This document shows positions 1-9,357 of a stretch of 64,000 nucleotides of DNA, in pieces. Every line of letters starts with the position of its first letter. Position 1 is the first letter of the stretch. The position numbers were made by a program, and so were the translations under genes. Where the stretch lies: assembly GCF_014145665.1 (NCBI RefSeq), contig NZ_JACHTD010000001.1, positions 310,001 to 374,000 of the forward strand, written 5' to 3'. The stretch comes from Myroides sp. NP-2 (GTDB taxonomy: Bacteria; Bacteroidota; Bacteroidia; Flavobacteriales; Flavobacteriaceae). The notes beneath the pieces are model-generated. The model was not told the origin of the DNA. It worked only from the letters and a program-made list of their open reading frames with translations, and made no database searches.

Positions 1-893
1 ATATTGGAGAAACAATCGTTACTAATATCGTGCTTACGGATGAAAATGCGGATGCTGCCTCCTTGAGCCCTTCGCGTATTGCTGAATTAAAACCTGGAGA
101 ATCTCAAGTCGTTGTGGCTTATCACACCATTACAGTCGAAGATTTTAGAGCTAAACACGTGATTAATCAAGCGAAACTCGTAGCGCAAACCTCAAGTGGT
201 GCAATGGAACAAGTATCGGATGACCCAACAACACCAGAGCGCAATGATCCTACTATTGCTACTATTTTGTATCAAGCCGATTTGCACGCAACTAAAGATG
301 ATGGTATTGCTTACTATATCCCTGGACAAGAAACGACCTACACTATCACAGTAGAGAATAAAGGACCAGGATCAGCTGTAAATGTAGAAGTGGTTGACTA
401 TATGCCTGTGGGGGTACAACAAATGCGATGGTCTAGCTCTCTTGGAACTACAGGTACTGGAGATTTGATCGATATGCTATCGCTTTTAGATGTTGGAGAT
501 ACCGTAACCTATGAAGTGACGTTGACTATTCCGTTAGAACACACCCAGGCGTTTATCAATGTAGTGAGTGTAGAGGCTGCTGATAATGAGGATCCTGTGG
601 AGGCTTGTGATACTTGTATGGACATCAACTACCAAAAAGTATTTATACCGAAGGGAATCTCACCAAATGGCGATGGGTTAAACGACTTTTTGGACTTGAG
701 TAACTACAATGTTGAGCGTTTGAAAATATACAATCGCTTAGGTAAATTAGTGTACAAAGCAGGAAAATATCAGAAAGAATGGTATGGACAATCTGAGTCA
801 GGAAACAAGTTGCTTCCATCTGGAACGTATTTTTACGTGATGGAAAACATTTTAAATGATACCTATACGGGTTGGATTTACCTGATATATTAG
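1..893 (+). CDS. T9SS-exported surface protein with DUF11 repeat, C-terminal part only
   Basis: The reading frame is open from the first complete codon (position 3) to the stop at 893, so this is the 3' end of a larger gene whose start lies left of the window; the in-frame GTG at 30 is internal. The visible ~297 residues hold at least one DUF11-type beta-sandwich repeat (typical text: ITVENKGPGSAVNVEVVD, then a VGDTVTYEVTLT strand). The last ~85 residues form a gliding-motility-associated C-terminal domain (IPKGISPNGDGLNDFL, then a KIYNRLGKLVY strand, a GTYFYV turn and the terminal strand). In Bacteroidota this domain is the type B signal for export by the type IX secretion system and anchoring at the cell surface. 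The protein is probably an adhesin; its ligand cannot be told. Confidence 0.85.
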   Translation, partial: IGETIVTNIVLTDENADAASLSPSRIAELKPGESQVVVAYHTITVEDFRAKHVINQAKLVAQTSSGAMEQVSDDPTTPERNDPTIATILYQADLHATKDDGIAYYIPGQETTYTITVENKGPGSAVNVEVVDYMPVGVQQMRWSSSLGTTGTGDLIDMLSLLDVGDTVTYEVTLTIPLEHTQAFINVVSVEAADNEDPVEACDTCMDINYQKVFIPKGISPNGDGLNDFLDLSNYNVERLKIYNRLGKLVYKAGKYQKEWYGQSESGNKLLPSGTYFYVMENILNDTYTGWIYLIY

Positions 894-930
894 AATCGTC
901 TTTTTATATTTTTAGTTTATAGTTCAACAG

Positions 931-966
931 AGCTGCTTTCCCTTGGGAAGGTAGCTTTTTTTATTT
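931..966 (+). terminator. Rho-independent terminator after the surface-protein gene
   Basis: A 12-bp stem (AGCTGCTTTCCC paired with GGGAAGGTAGCT, two G-U pairs) with a two-base TT loop is followed by a run of seven T. It lies 38 bases after the stop at 893. Confidence 0.8.
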
Positions 967-1137
967 TGTCTTCACAAGATGTAAAGGGTTATTAAAAAAA
1001 TAAAAGGCGTATGCTCAAAAGAAAGAGAGAGACTAAATAAATGGTGATAATATTGTGTGATTTTTGTATATTTTTTTAAAAAAAGAGTATAAATGTTTCT
1101 AATTGATGTTTTTTGTTGTTAAAGTGTGTATTAAAAA

Positions 1138-1168
1138 TTTGTCAAATTATTATATATTTTTATATTTA
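1138..1168 (+). promoter_or_regulatory. Promoter for the FadL-like porin operon
   Basis: TTTG at 1138-1141 and TATATTTA at 1161-1168 are separated by 19 bases, which fits the Bacteroidota consensus TTTG-N19-TAnnTTTG with one mismatch. The start codon follows about 30 bases downstream. The rest of the 893-1198 gap is the terminator and AT-rich DNA with nothing else I can name. Confidence 0.55.
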
Positions 1169-1197
1169 CTAGATAAGAAATAAAATAATAGTTAATT

Positions 1198-2448
1198 ATG
1201 ATAAAAAAGGTATTGTCATTATCCCTTCTAACTTTAATTACCGCCTCTACCTATGCAGGGGGTTACAGAGTTAGTATGCAAGGAAACAGACAGCTTGCGA
1301 TGGGACATGCTGGAGTAGCTGTTATTAGTAGTGGTGCAGAATCACTATTTTTTAATCCTGCAGCATCGGTTTATCTGGACGATAAGTTCAATTTCTCTGC
1401 GGGGATGAACTATTTGGTCGCAGATACCAAGTTTCAAAATGAAACATATGGTTGGGAAAATGAAACGCGTAACCCAGGGACGCCCTTTTACCTCTACGGG
1501 ACCTATAAGGCAACGGATTGGTTAACGGTTGGTTTAGCTGTTTATACGCCTTATGGAAGTGCAGTTGATTGGGATCGCGATTGGCAAGGATCACATTTGG
1601 TCAATAATATCGATCTAAAAGCTTTTTATTTTCAGCCGACTATCGCTGTTAAAGTAAGTAAGCATTTTAGTTTTGGTGGAGGACCTATTTTTGTCAATGG
1701 TGGCGTTACCTTTGATCGAAACGTTTCTCGCAGTATGACCAATGAAGAGGGCAAGAGAACAAGCGTAGAAATTGAAGCCAAAAATGTTACCGCTTGGGGA
1801 TGGACAGCTGGATATCTCGTAAATGTCGATGACCATCTGCGCTTAGGGATGAACTACCGCTCTGAAATTATCATGAAAGAAAATAGTGGGAAAGCGCGTT
1901 TTTCCAATGCGCCAGCTTTTGGAAGTGCGATGTTTAAAGACGGCAAAATTAAAGCTGAAATGCCATTGCCTGCTGAGTTAACCGTTGGTGCTTCTTACTC
2001 TTGGGATAAATGGGTGCTTGCTTTCGACTACAACAGAACGTTTTGGAAAGTTTACGACGCTTTAGTAATTGACTTTGTTAATAGCCCATTAGGAACATCG
2101 GTAAACTCGAGAAATTATAAAGATTCGAGTACCTATCGCCTAGGAGCACAATATGCGGTAAACGATCAACTGACACTTAGAGCAGGATGGTATTACGATG
2201 AAAGCCCTGTACAAGAAGGGTATTTCGCACCAGAAACGCCAAGAAACGACTCCCGTGCCTATACTGGAGGATTGACGTATAAATTTAAAAACGGTATTGG
2301 CGTGGATCTAGTATTCTCTTACTTGCATTTTAGCGATACGCATAATTCATATGATTACTACCACGAAGATGGGCAAAATGTTTCCTTTGGAGGAACCTAT
2401 AAATCTGCAGTAACTAGTGGAGGAATTGGTGTAACTTATAGTTTTTAA
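1198..2448 (+). CDS. OmpP1/FadL-family outer membrane transport protein
   Basis: 416 residues, the usual length for the FadL/OmpP1/TodX family of 14-strand barrels that let hydrophobic molecules cross the outer membrane. A signal peptide (MIKKVLSLSLLTLITASTYA) is followed at once by the family's N-terminal hatch region: GGYRVSMQGNRQLAMGHAG, then an SLFFNPAA motif. Alternating aromatic beta strands run to a C-terminal phenylalanine (GVTYSF), the usual Bam recognition signal. It has its own promoter and is followed after 18 bases by an SGNH lipoprotein esterase. A porin next to a lipolytic enzyme suggests hydrolysis of a lipid-like ester and uptake of the product, but the substrate is not known. 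Confidence 0.88.
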   Translation: MIKKVLSLSLLTLITASTYAGGYRVSMQGNRQLAMGHAGVAVISSGAESLFFNPAASVYLDDKFNFSAGMNYLVADTKFQNETYGWENETRNPGTPFYLYGTYKATDWLTVGLAVYTPYGSAVDWDRDWQGSHLVNNIDLKAFYFQPTIAVKVSKHFSFGGGPIFVNGGVTFDRNVSRSMTNEEGKRTSVEIEAKNVTAWGWTAGYLVNVDDHLRLGMNYRSEIIMKENSGKARFSNAPAFGSAMFKDGKIKAEMPLPAELTVGASYSWDKWVLAFDYNRTFWKVYDALVIDFVNSPLGTSVNSRNYKDSSTYRLGAQYAVNDQLTLRAGWYYDESPVQEGYFAPETPRNDSRAYTGGLTYKFKNGIGVDLVFSYLHFSDTHNSYDYYHEDGQNVSFGGTYKSAVTSGGIGVTYSF

Positions 2449-2466
2449 TGATTAAATTGAATTAAG

Positions 2467-4086
2467 ATGAAAAGAAAATATTTATATATCGCACCTCTTT
2501 TAGCTTTTTTAGTTGCTGCCTGTGAGCCTTCTATTAAAGATGAAATTAACTCAGGGACGTATTATGCTGGAGAAGCGGACTTCTCCTCTTATGTGGCTAT
2601 AGGAAACTCATTGACTGCGGGCTATATGGATGGAACGCTTTACCGCTCGGCACAAAAGAATTCCTTTCCTAATATTTTAGCTCAACAATTTAAAATTGTC
2701 GGTGGCGGTGATTTTACACAACCTCCTTTAGATGACGATGCTAACGATGTAGGAGGAATGTTAGTGGCCGGTAGCCCGCTTCCAGGATTCGATACCAAAC
2801 TGGTGATGAATATGTCAACCAGTAGTCCAGAAAATAAAAAAGGAACAGTAACCTTAGACGTTGCCAATAGAAGCCAAAAAGCCTATCACAATGCGGGAGT
2901 ACCTGGAGCAAAAACCTTTCATTTACTCGCACCTGGTTATGGAAGCCTAAGTAATTTAACCCAAGGTAAGGCCAATCCCTACTTTGTGCGTACAGCAACT
3001 TCGGACGAAACAACCGTGATGGCAGATGTAATGACGTTACAACCGACCTTTTTTACCAACTGGATTGGAGCAAATGACGTTTTAGCTTATGCTACATCTG
3101 GTGGTGAAGGTTTAGATCAAAATGAAGAAGCAACAGGAACAGATCTTACCCAATACGGCGGGAATGACATTACCCATGTAGGGGTGTTTAAGATGGCGTA
3201 TGAAGGAATTGTCAATACCTTGACAACCGGCGGAGCAAAAGGAGTAGTAGCTACTGTTCCCGATGTTACAACCATTCCATTCTTTACAACCGTACCCTAT
3301 AATCCTATCACTGCGGATGCTGTAGTGAAGCCAGGACAAAATCCAGATGAGGTTTTTGGTCAAATCAATATGTTAGTTGGAATGTTCAAAGAAATCTTAG
3401 GACAGTTTGGTCAAGGCGATCGCTTGCAATTATTGGATAAAAATAAGCCAAATCCACTGTTGATTCAAGATAAAACCTTAGTTAACCTAGAACCTCAAAT
3501 CGCAGCGACAATCAAGTTTTTAATTGCATCAGGAAAATTTCCGTTTGCACTGTCAGACCAAGAAATTGGATTTATTGCTAAAAGCTATGGTCAAGCGAGA
3601 CACGCGACAGCGAAAGACTTAATGTTGTTGACGAGTAGAGCGCAAATTGGCGCGACTTTTACAACAGGTAATCCAGCAATGGACGCTATGTTAATCAAGG
3701 GAATTACGTTTCCAATTGAAGATAAATTTGTGTTGAATCCAGTAGAACAACAAAAAGTACAAACGGCTACAATCGCCTTCAATTCTATTATCCGTGGAAT
3801 AGCAGAGGAAAAAGGATTGGCAGTAGCCGATATGAATGAATTGTTACACAAAGCAGTTAGTGGCTTGAGAGTAGAAGACGGACAAATTTATACCGCTGAT
3901 TACTTTAAAGGAATGGGCAACCTAAATACAGTGCTTTTTTCATTGGATGGAGTACATTTGAATGCCAGAGGGTATGCTTTTATCGCTGCTGAAATCTTAC
4001 GCGTGATTAACAGACACTATAAGTCAAATATTCCATTAGTGAATCCTGCTGTATATCCAGGACCAACCTTAGTAGTACAGAATTAA
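2467..4086 (+). CDS. SGNH/GDSL-family lipoprotein hydrolase
   Basis: 539 residues. The N-terminus is a lipoprotein signal with the lipobox LVAAC, so the protein should be lipid-anchored. The SGNH blocks can be read directly: block I AIGNSLTAGYMDG with the nucleophilic Ser, the GANDVL Asn block in the middle, and LDGVHLNARGYAFIA near the C-terminus carrying the Asp-His pair. A large insertion separates block III from block V, so it is longer than simple GDSL esterases, as in other Bacteroidota members. It lies 18 bases after the FadL-like gene with no terminator between, so the two should be co-transcribed. An esterase or lipase is a safe general call; the substrate is unknown. Confidence 0.85.
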   Translation: MKRKYLYIAPLLAFLVAACEPSIKDEINSGTYYAGEADFSSYVAIGNSLTAGYMDGTLYRSAQKNSFPNILAQQFKIVGGGDFTQPPLDDDANDVGGMLVAGSPLPGFDTKLVMNMSTSSPENKKGTVTLDVANRSQKAYHNAGVPGAKTFHLLAPGYGSLSNLTQGKANPYFVRTATSDETTVMADVMTLQPTFFTNWIGANDVLAYATSGGEGLDQNEEATGTDLTQYGGNDITHVGVFKMAYEGIVNTLTTGGAKGVVATVPDVTTIPFFTTVPYNPITADAVVKPGQNPDEVFGQINMLVGMFKEILGQFGQGDRLQLLDKNKPNPLLIQDKTLVNLEPQIAATIKFLIASGKFPFALSDQEIGFIAKSYGQARHATAKDLMLLTSRAQIGATFTTGNPAMDAMLIKGITFPIEDKFVLNPVEQQKVQTATIAFNSIIRGIAEEKGLAVADMNELLHKAVSGLRVEDGQIYTADYFKGMGNLNTVLFSLDGVHLNARGYAFIAAEILRVINRHYKSNIPLVNPAVYPGPTLVVQN

Positions 4087-4098
4087 AAAAGAAAATAG

Positions 4099-4455
4099 AT
4101 GAGTTTTATCGTTCGATTATTAGTTACAACAGCCTTAGTTGTTTTCCTTTGTTGGCTGTTGCCAGGAGTCCACGTTGAAGGGTGGACCTCTGCCCTGTGG
4201 GTAGCTGTAGTGATGGGATTGTTGAATGTGTTCTTACGACCTATTCTGGTCTTTATGACACTGCCAGCAACGATCATTACCTTAGGGCTTTTCCTATTCG
4301 TTATCAATGCCATCATCATTATGCTTAGCGCTTATTTTGTCGGTGGATTTTATGTAGACGGATTTTGGTATGCCTTATTATTCAGCTTGATCTTGTCTTT
4401 TTGTCAATCCATTGTAAATGGGATTCTCTTAAAAGGGGAACCGAGAAACGGGTGA
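4099..4455 (+). CDS. Small membrane protein of the phage-holin-4 (YvlD-like) family
   Basis: 118 residues made almost wholly of four hydrophobic segments (about 5-25, 29-50, 55-80 and 88-110), with the typical GLLNVFLRPILVFMTLPATI stretch of Phage_holin_4_2/YvlD proteins. Despite the family name, chromosomal members occur widely as envelope proteins of unknown role, and no phage gene lies nearby. It starts 12 bases after the SGNH hydrolase stop and is probably the last gene of that operon. No terminator of the usual type follows; the next element is the palindromic tig promoter. Confidence 0.75.
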   Translation: MSFIVRLLVTTALVVFLCWLLPGVHVEGWTSALWVAVVMGLLNVFLRPILVFMTLPATIITLGLFLFVINAIIIMLSAYFVGGFYVDGFWYALLFSLILSFCQSIVNGILLKGEPRNG

Positions 4456-4490
4456 AAAATTTAATAGTTGAAATACAAACACTTAAAAAG

Positions 4491-4521
4491 TTGGATGGGT
4501 TGTAAAAATAATTTATTTTTG
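4491..4521 (+). promoter_or_regulatory. Promoter of tig with an overlapping palindrome
   Basis: TTG at 4491-4493 and TATTTTTG at 4514-4521 are 20 bases apart, a good Bacteroidota promoter. A near-perfect inverted repeat with 15-base arms (4497-4511 and 4513-4527, one T-G mismatch pair) covers the -7 box. Confidence 0.7.
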
Positions 4522-4553
4522 CAACCCAATTTTATATGTAAATACATCAAAAA

Positions 4554-5879
4554 ATGAATATTACAAGAAATAATGTAGATGCTCTTAATGCAATTGTTAC
4601 TATTGAACTTGCAAAAGAAGATTACCAAGGTAATGTAGATACTGTGTTATCTAACTACAAAAAGAACGCCAATGTTCCTGGATTTAGAAAAGGTGCTGTA
4701 CCTATGAGTTTAATTCAAAAACAATATGGAAAATCAGTATTGTTCGAAGAAGTAAACAAAATTTTGCAAGAGAAATTGAACAATTATCTTGTAGATGAAA
4801 AATTAGATATTTTAGGAAATCCTCTACCAGTAATGAATGAGAACTTTGACTGGGATGCTGATGTATTAAAATTTGATTTCGAATTAGGTTTGGCTCCTGA
4901 GTTTTCTTTAGACTTAGAAGCAAAAACAAATGTTACTAAATTCAACATCGTTGCTGATGAGGCGATGTTAGATGAGCAAGTAGAGTATATCCAAAAACAA
5001 TACGGAAAATTAATCTCTAAAGAAGCAGTTGAAGAAACTTCTGAATTAGTAGGTACTTTCGTAAACGAAGAAGAAGGAATCAACAAAGAGGTAACAATCG
5101 CTGTTACTGATTTCAGAACAAAAACAAACCAAAAGAAATTCTTAAACAAAAAAGTTGGTGACCAAGTTACAGTAAACACAAAAGGTTTATTCGAAGACGA
5201 TCACAAATTAATGGATGTTTTAGGAATCGATCACGATGCAGTTCACGGATTAGAAGTTGATGTTGTATTTACAATTAACGAAATCAACGAGTCTGAAAAG
5301 GCAGAATTAAACCAAGAACTTTTCGATAAATTATTCGGTAAAGACGTTGTTACTTCAGTAGAACAATTGAAAGAAAAAATCAAAGAAGACGCTGAAAAAC
5401 AATTCGCTTCTCAAGCAGATCAAAAATACTTAAACGACGTTTTTGAGTTCTTGTTAGAAACAACTTCTTTTGAATTACCTGCTACATTCTTGAAAAAATG
5501 GTTAATGACAGCTGGTGAAACTCCAATGTCTGCTGAACAAGCAGCTGAAGAGTACGAAAAATCTGAAAAAGGATTGCGTTACCAATTGATCGAAGGAAAA
5601 GTAATGACGCAATATGAGTTACAATTAACGTTTGAAGATATTAAAGCTTACACAACTAAATTGATCAGAGAGCAATTGGCTCAATTCGGTCAAGCGGATG
5701 CTGATGATAAAACAGTTGAAGATATCGTTGCTCGCGTAATGTCAAACCAAGATGAGGTAAGACGTATTTCTGAACAAGCAATGAATGAAAAAATGTTGGC
5801 TTTATTCAATGAGAAAGTAAAAGCAACAGTGAAAGAAATTTCTTACAAAGATTTCGTTAAGGAAATGTACGGAGAATAA
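4554..5879 (+). CDS. tig: Trigger factor
   Basis: 441 residues. Ribosome-bound chaperone that shelters nascent chains. The N-terminal ribosome-docking domain carries the signature loop GFRKGAVP (family consensus GFRxGxxP) at about residues 43-50. The middle PPIase region is divergent, as in other Bacteroidota, and the C-terminal part is helical and charged like the SurA-type chaperone arms. It has its own strong promoter and ends in a terminator just before clpP, so it is a one-gene unit beside clpP-clpX. The tig-clpP-clpX order is an old and widespread arrangement. Confidence 0.93.
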   Translation: MNITRNNVDALNAIVTIELAKEDYQGNVDTVLSNYKKNANVPGFRKGAVPMSLIQKQYGKSVLFEEVNKILQEKLNNYLVDEKLDILGNPLPVMNENFDWDADVLKFDFELGLAPEFSLDLEAKTNVTKFNIVADEAMLDEQVEYIQKQYGKLISKEAVEETSELVGTFVNEEEGINKEVTIAVTDFRTKTNQKKFLNKKVGDQVTVNTKGLFEDDHKLMDVLGIDHDAVHGLEVDVVFTINEINESEKAELNQELFDKLFGKDVVTSVEQLKEKIKEDAEKQFASQADQKYLNDVFEFLLETTSFELPATFLKKWLMTAGETPMSAEQAAEEYEKSEKGLRYQLIEGKVMTQYELQLTFEDIKAYTTKLIREQLAQFGQADADDKTVEDIVARVMSNQDEVRRISEQAMNEKMLALFNEKVKATVKEISYKDFVKEMYGE

Positions 5880-5906
5880 TTCTTTCCTGAAAAATAAGTA
5901 TATTTG

Positions 5907-5940
5907 AGCGTCTATTTGAATGAATAGACGCTTATTTTTT
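5907..5940 (+). terminator. Rho-independent terminator between tig and clpP
   Basis: A ten-base perfect stem (AGCGTCTATT / AATAGACGCT) with a six-base loop is followed by TATTTTTT. A TATATTTG box (5899-5906) just in front of the hairpin may serve clpP, but it has no TTG partner at the right spacing. Confidence 0.8.
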
Positions 5941-5961
5941 TAATCATAAAAGCAATAGTTT

Positions 5962-6621
5962 ATGGACTACGGAAAAGAATTTCAAAAATATGCGACCAAG
6001 CATCACGGTATAAATAGTATGTATTACGATAAAATCGTAAGTAGTATGACTCCTTACATCATTGAAGAACGCCAAATGAATGTGGCTTCAATGGATGTTT
6101 TTTCTCGTTTGATGATGGATCGTATCATCTTTTTAGGAACGGCAATTGACGATTATGTAGCAAACATTATTCAAGCACAATTGTTGTTTTTATCAAGTGT
6201 TGATAGTGATAAGGATATCAGTATTTATGTAAATTCACCAGGAGGTGGGGTATATGCAGGATTAGGTATTTACGATACTATGCAGTTTATCAAACCAGAT
6301 GTTGCTACGATCTGTACGGGTATGGCTGCTTCTATGGGGGCTGTATTGCTTTGTGCAGGTGCAGACGGAAAACGTTCTGCTTTACCACATTCGCGTGTAA
6401 TGATTCACCAACCACTAGGTGGAGCACAAGGACAAGCCTCTGATATTGAAATTACAGCAAGAGAAATTTTAAAATTAAAAGACGAATTGTATCAAATCAT
6501 ATCGAAACACTCTGGTCAACCGATGGAAAAAGTACATCACGACAGTGATCGAGACTACTGGATGATTGCCGAGGAAGCTAAAGCTTACGGTATGATCGAT
6601 GAGATTCTAATTAGAGAATAA
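5962..6621 (+). CDS. clpP: ATP-dependent Clp protease proteolytic subunit
   Basis: 219 residues. Serine protease that forms the 14-subunit barrel of ClpXP. The catalytic triad is Ser124 (GMAASMGA), His149 (VMIHQPLGG) and Asp198 (SDRDYW), with the same spacing as E. coli Ser97-His122-Asp171. The N-terminus is about 27 residues longer than the mature E. coli enzyme, consistent with a propeptide or an N-terminal extension. Its stop is 3 bases before clpX, so the two are translated from one message. Confidence 0.96.
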   Translation: MDYGKEFQKYATKHHGINSMYYDKIVSSMTPYIIEERQMNVASMDVFSRLMMDRIIFLGTAIDDYVANIIQAQLLFLSSVDSDKDISIYVNSPGGGVYAGLGIYDTMQFIKPDVATICTGMAASMGAVLLCAGADGKRSALPHSRVMIHQPLGGAQGQASDIEITAREILKLKDELYQIISKHSGQPMEKVHHDSDRDYWMIAEEAKAYGMIDEILIRE

Positions 6622-6624
6622 TTT

Positions 6625-7866
6625 ATGGCTAAAGAAGAGATGAGATGTTCCTTTTGTGGACGTCCAAAATCAGAAACCAATATTCTTATAGCGGGTATTG
6701 ATGCTCATATCTGTGATCGTTGTGTGGATCAAGCCTATGGTATTGTACTGGAAGAAGAAGATGCAAAACATTTAGAAGGTCTTTCCAATGAGTTGTTGTT
6801 GAAAAAACCAATGGAAATCCGCGCCTTTTTGGATGAATATGTTATCGGTCAGGATCAAACCAAAAAAGTAATGTCCGTTGCGGTGTATAATCACTACAAG
6901 CGTTTATTACAAGAAATGAATGGTGAAGATGAAGATATTGAAATTGAAAAGAGCAATATCTTGATGGTAGGCCAAACGGGAACAGGTAAAACATTGGTAG
7001 CTAAAACAATTGCAAAAATGTTGAATGTACCCTTGGCTATTGTCGATGCAACTGTATTAACAGAGGCGGGATACGTAGGAGAAGATGTAGAGGGTATTTT
7101 GACTAAGTTGTTGCAAGCCGCAGATTACGATGTAGAAAAAGCGGAACGCGGGATTATTTTTATTGATGAAATCGATAAAATTGCCCGTAAAAGTGACAAC
7201 CCTTCCATTACGCGTGACGTGTCTGGAGAAGGGGTACAACAAGCCTTGCTAAAACTTTTAGAAGGAAGTATTGTCAACGTACCACCTAAAGGAGGACGTA
7301 AACACCCAGACCAAAAGTTTATTGAAGTGAATACCAAAAATATTCTCTTTATAGCGGGTGGTGCTTTTGATGGTATCGAACGTATTATCTCTAAACGCTT
7401 GAATTTCCAAGCTGTAGGGTATAGTTCAATTAAAGAAGGTGAAAAAGTAGATCGCACCAACTTGATGCAGTATATTATACCAAAAGATGTCAAAGACTTT
7501 GGTTTAATTCCTGAGATCATTGGTCGTTTACCTGTGTTAACCTATATGAATCCTCTGGATAAAGAAACGTTGCGCGCCATCCTTACGGAGCCTAAAAATG
7601 CACTAATTAAGCAGTATGAGAAATTGTTCGAAATGGACAATATCGCGTTCTCTATTACAGATGAAGCTTTAGATTATATAGTAGATAAAGCCTTATCTTA
7701 CAAATTAGGGGCTAGGGGATTGCGCTCGCTTTGTGAGGCGATCCTAACTGACGCGATGTATGAGTTACCTAGTAAAGAAGATGTGACGGAATTAGTCGTA
7801 GATTTGGCTTATACCGAACAGGCATTGAATAAAAACTTAATGCAACGATTGGAAGCAGCTAGCTAA
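6625..7866 (+). CDS. clpX: Clp protease ATP-binding subunit ClpX
   Basis: 413 residues. AAA+ unfoldase that feeds tagged proteins into ClpP. The N-terminal zinc-binding domain uses Cys8, Cys11, Cys30 and Cys33. Walker A is GQTGTGKT at 116-123, the pore loop GYVG at about 149-152, and Walker B IIFIDEID at 177-184. Sensor 2 (GARGLR) is near the C-terminus. It follows clpP by 3 bases and ends in a shared terminator that also serves the convergent SusD gene. Confidence 0.96.
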   Translation: MAKEEMRCSFCGRPKSETNILIAGIDAHICDRCVDQAYGIVLEEEDAKHLEGLSNELLLKKPMEIRAFLDEYVIGQDQTKKVMSVAVYNHYKRLLQEMNGEDEDIEIEKSNILMVGQTGTGKTLVAKTIAKMLNVPLAIVDATVLTEAGYVGEDVEGILTKLLQAADYDVEKAERGIIFIDEIDKIARKSDNPSITRDVSGEGVQQALLKLLEGSIVNVPPKGGRKHPDQKFIEVNTKNILFIAGGAFDGIERIISKRLNFQAVGYSSIKEGEKVDRTNLMQYIIPKDVKDFGLIPEIIGRLPVLTYMNPLDKETLRAILTEPKNALIKQYEKLFEMDNIAFSITDEALDYIVDKALSYKLGARGLRSLCEAILTDAMYELPSKEDVTELVVDLAYTEQALNKNLMQRLEAAS

Positions 7867-7902
7867 ACCATCGAAGCAAAGGAACATACAAGTATAAAAA
7901 AA

Positions 7903-7932
7903 TCCTACAGCCCAATGCTGTAGGATTTTTTT
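7903..7932. terminator. Bidirectional terminator between clpX and the susD-like gene
   Basis: Stem TCCTACAGC / GCTGTAGGA with a five-base loop, flanked by six A on one side and seven T on the other, so it works on both strands for the convergent genes. Confidence 0.85.
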
Positions 7933-7939
7933 ATGCCTG

Positions 7940-9346
7940 TTAGGTTGAGGTATTTTGCTTACGCGCATCTAGTTCTTCCTGAGGTATTGCCAATTGAAAG
8001 CGCTTGTCTTGAGCAGGGAGAGAAATAGGAGTTCGGTGATTTCCTGAACGCGTAATGCCTCTCAGTAAACGCTTGGCATCAAACCACTCCACGCCACATT
8101 CGCCGTACAATTCTTTTCTTCTTTCCAATAAGATTGCCTCCAGTACAGCTGACCCTGTGCTTGTTGTTACTGCTGCTTCCTTGTCGCGATTCTGGCGTAG
8201 GAGGTCGAGTGTCTTTTTTGCTTGAGTTTCATCCCCTAGGTGATAGTCTGCTTCAGCTTCGATCAGTATTAATTCCGGATATCGAATCACGGGTAAATCG
8301 GCTTCAAAAGTGAATGTAAATTTCGAGGTTACATAAGCTTGCCAATCACCTGCTGGTTTTTCATAGAAGTTAGAAAAGAGGTTGCGGACATCTGTCGGAC
8401 TAAATTGTTTGACAAAATTATCGTTGATAAATGTGCCGTGATAAGCTACAGCAACGTGATCCATCATCGCATGTGGATGGGAGCGATAATATACAGTTTG
8501 ATCTGCACTTTGAGGCAAAGCCCATAACCATTCTTTAGCGCTCATTGCATCAAAGCCAGCCGCGTATTCTTCTGGATGTAAAACGCTTTGCGGTTGACCG
8601 CCATAAGCCAAAACAGCGTTTTTCTTGGCGAGTTCCCATTGCCCTGTGTATTGATATACCTGGGCTAAAAAGGCCTGAACAACCGCTTGATTGATATAAG
8701 ATTTATTGATTCTCTTTTCGTTCAAGCGTTGGGATGCGTCTTCTAAATCTCTTATAATGCGATCGAAAAATTCCTCCTTAGTCGAAAAGGGATTAGGGGT
8801 TGTAGTGGGGTGAGTATAAATAGGAGGAAAGGGGATATTTTGTTTGGACGCATAGGCATCTCCAAATTCAATTGCTAGCTGAAAATAGTAGTATCCACGT
8901 AGGGCTAGCGCTTGTCCTATTAATTCATTTTTGTCTGAAGGATTGATTTTTGTACTCGCTTCAACCCCTTGGATAAAGTTGTTTACCTGATCGATAATCT
9001 TATAAGGCAAACGCCAGGAGAATTTGGATCGCGTGCCTGTACTTAAATACACCTGATAGTCATAATCATCTCCAAACCAGATTTGCTTTTGTATTAAGTC
9101 GGCTCCTTTTACACTTCGCGCAAATAAGATACTGTGTAAACCAGAGGCCTCATCGTTGATTAGAGAGGTGCGCTGAAGGCGTAAGATTCCTGATAGAAAA
9201 GAAGTGGCTCCTTCTTTACTGCCAAAAACGATATCGGGAGAAATGCTGTCTTTGGGTTGTGGTTCGTCTAAGAAGTCCGAAGAACAGCTAATTGTAAGGC
9301 TCAGTACAAATAACAGGACAATACGTTTTATATATAATTTTTTCAC
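7940..9346 (-). CDS. SusD/RagB-family nutrient-binding outer membrane lipoprotein
   Basis: 468 residues, at the short end for the family (usually 450-600). A GTG start at 9346 gives a lipoprotein signal peptide with lipobox TISCSSD. The DEPQPKDSIS region that follows, and the TPR-like helices (EKRINKSYINQAVVQAFLAQ, then IRYPELILIEAEADYHLG), are typical of SusD/RagB lids that bind ligand above a SusC barrel. The gene begins 11 bases after the SusC stop, so the pair is one operon. No glycosidase, peptidase, sigma or anti-sigma gene accompanies it, so the ligand (glycan, peptide or other) cannot be inferred. Confidence 0.88.
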   Translation of the reverse strand: MKKLYIKRIVLLFVLSLTISCSSDFLDEPQPKDSISPDIVFGSKEGATSFLSGILRLQRTSLINDEASGLHSILFARSVKGADLIQKQIWFGDDYDYQVYLSTGTRSKFSWRLPYKIIDQVNNFIQGVEASTKINPSDKNELIGQALALRGYYYFQLAIEFGDAYASKQNIPFPPIYTHPTTTPNPFSTKEEFFDRIIRDLEDASQRLNEKRINKSYINQAVVQAFLAQVYQYTGQWELAKKNAVLAYGGQPQSVLHPEEYAAGFDAMSAKEWLWALPQSADQTVYYRSHPHAMMDHVAVAYHGTFINDNFVKQFSPTDVRNLFSNFYEKPAGDWQAYVTSKFTFTFEADLPVIRYPELILIEAEADYHLGDETQAKKTLDLLRQNRDKEAAVTTSTGSAVLEAILLERRKELYGECGVEWFDAKRLLRGITRSGNHRTPISLPAQDKRFQLAIPQEELDARKQNTST

Positions 9347-9357
9347 TTGTTTGCTTT

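Noticed and set aside
4099..4455. Prophage remnant, because of a holin-family match
   Set aside because: No other phage gene lies near; members of this family are common chromosomal membrane proteins.
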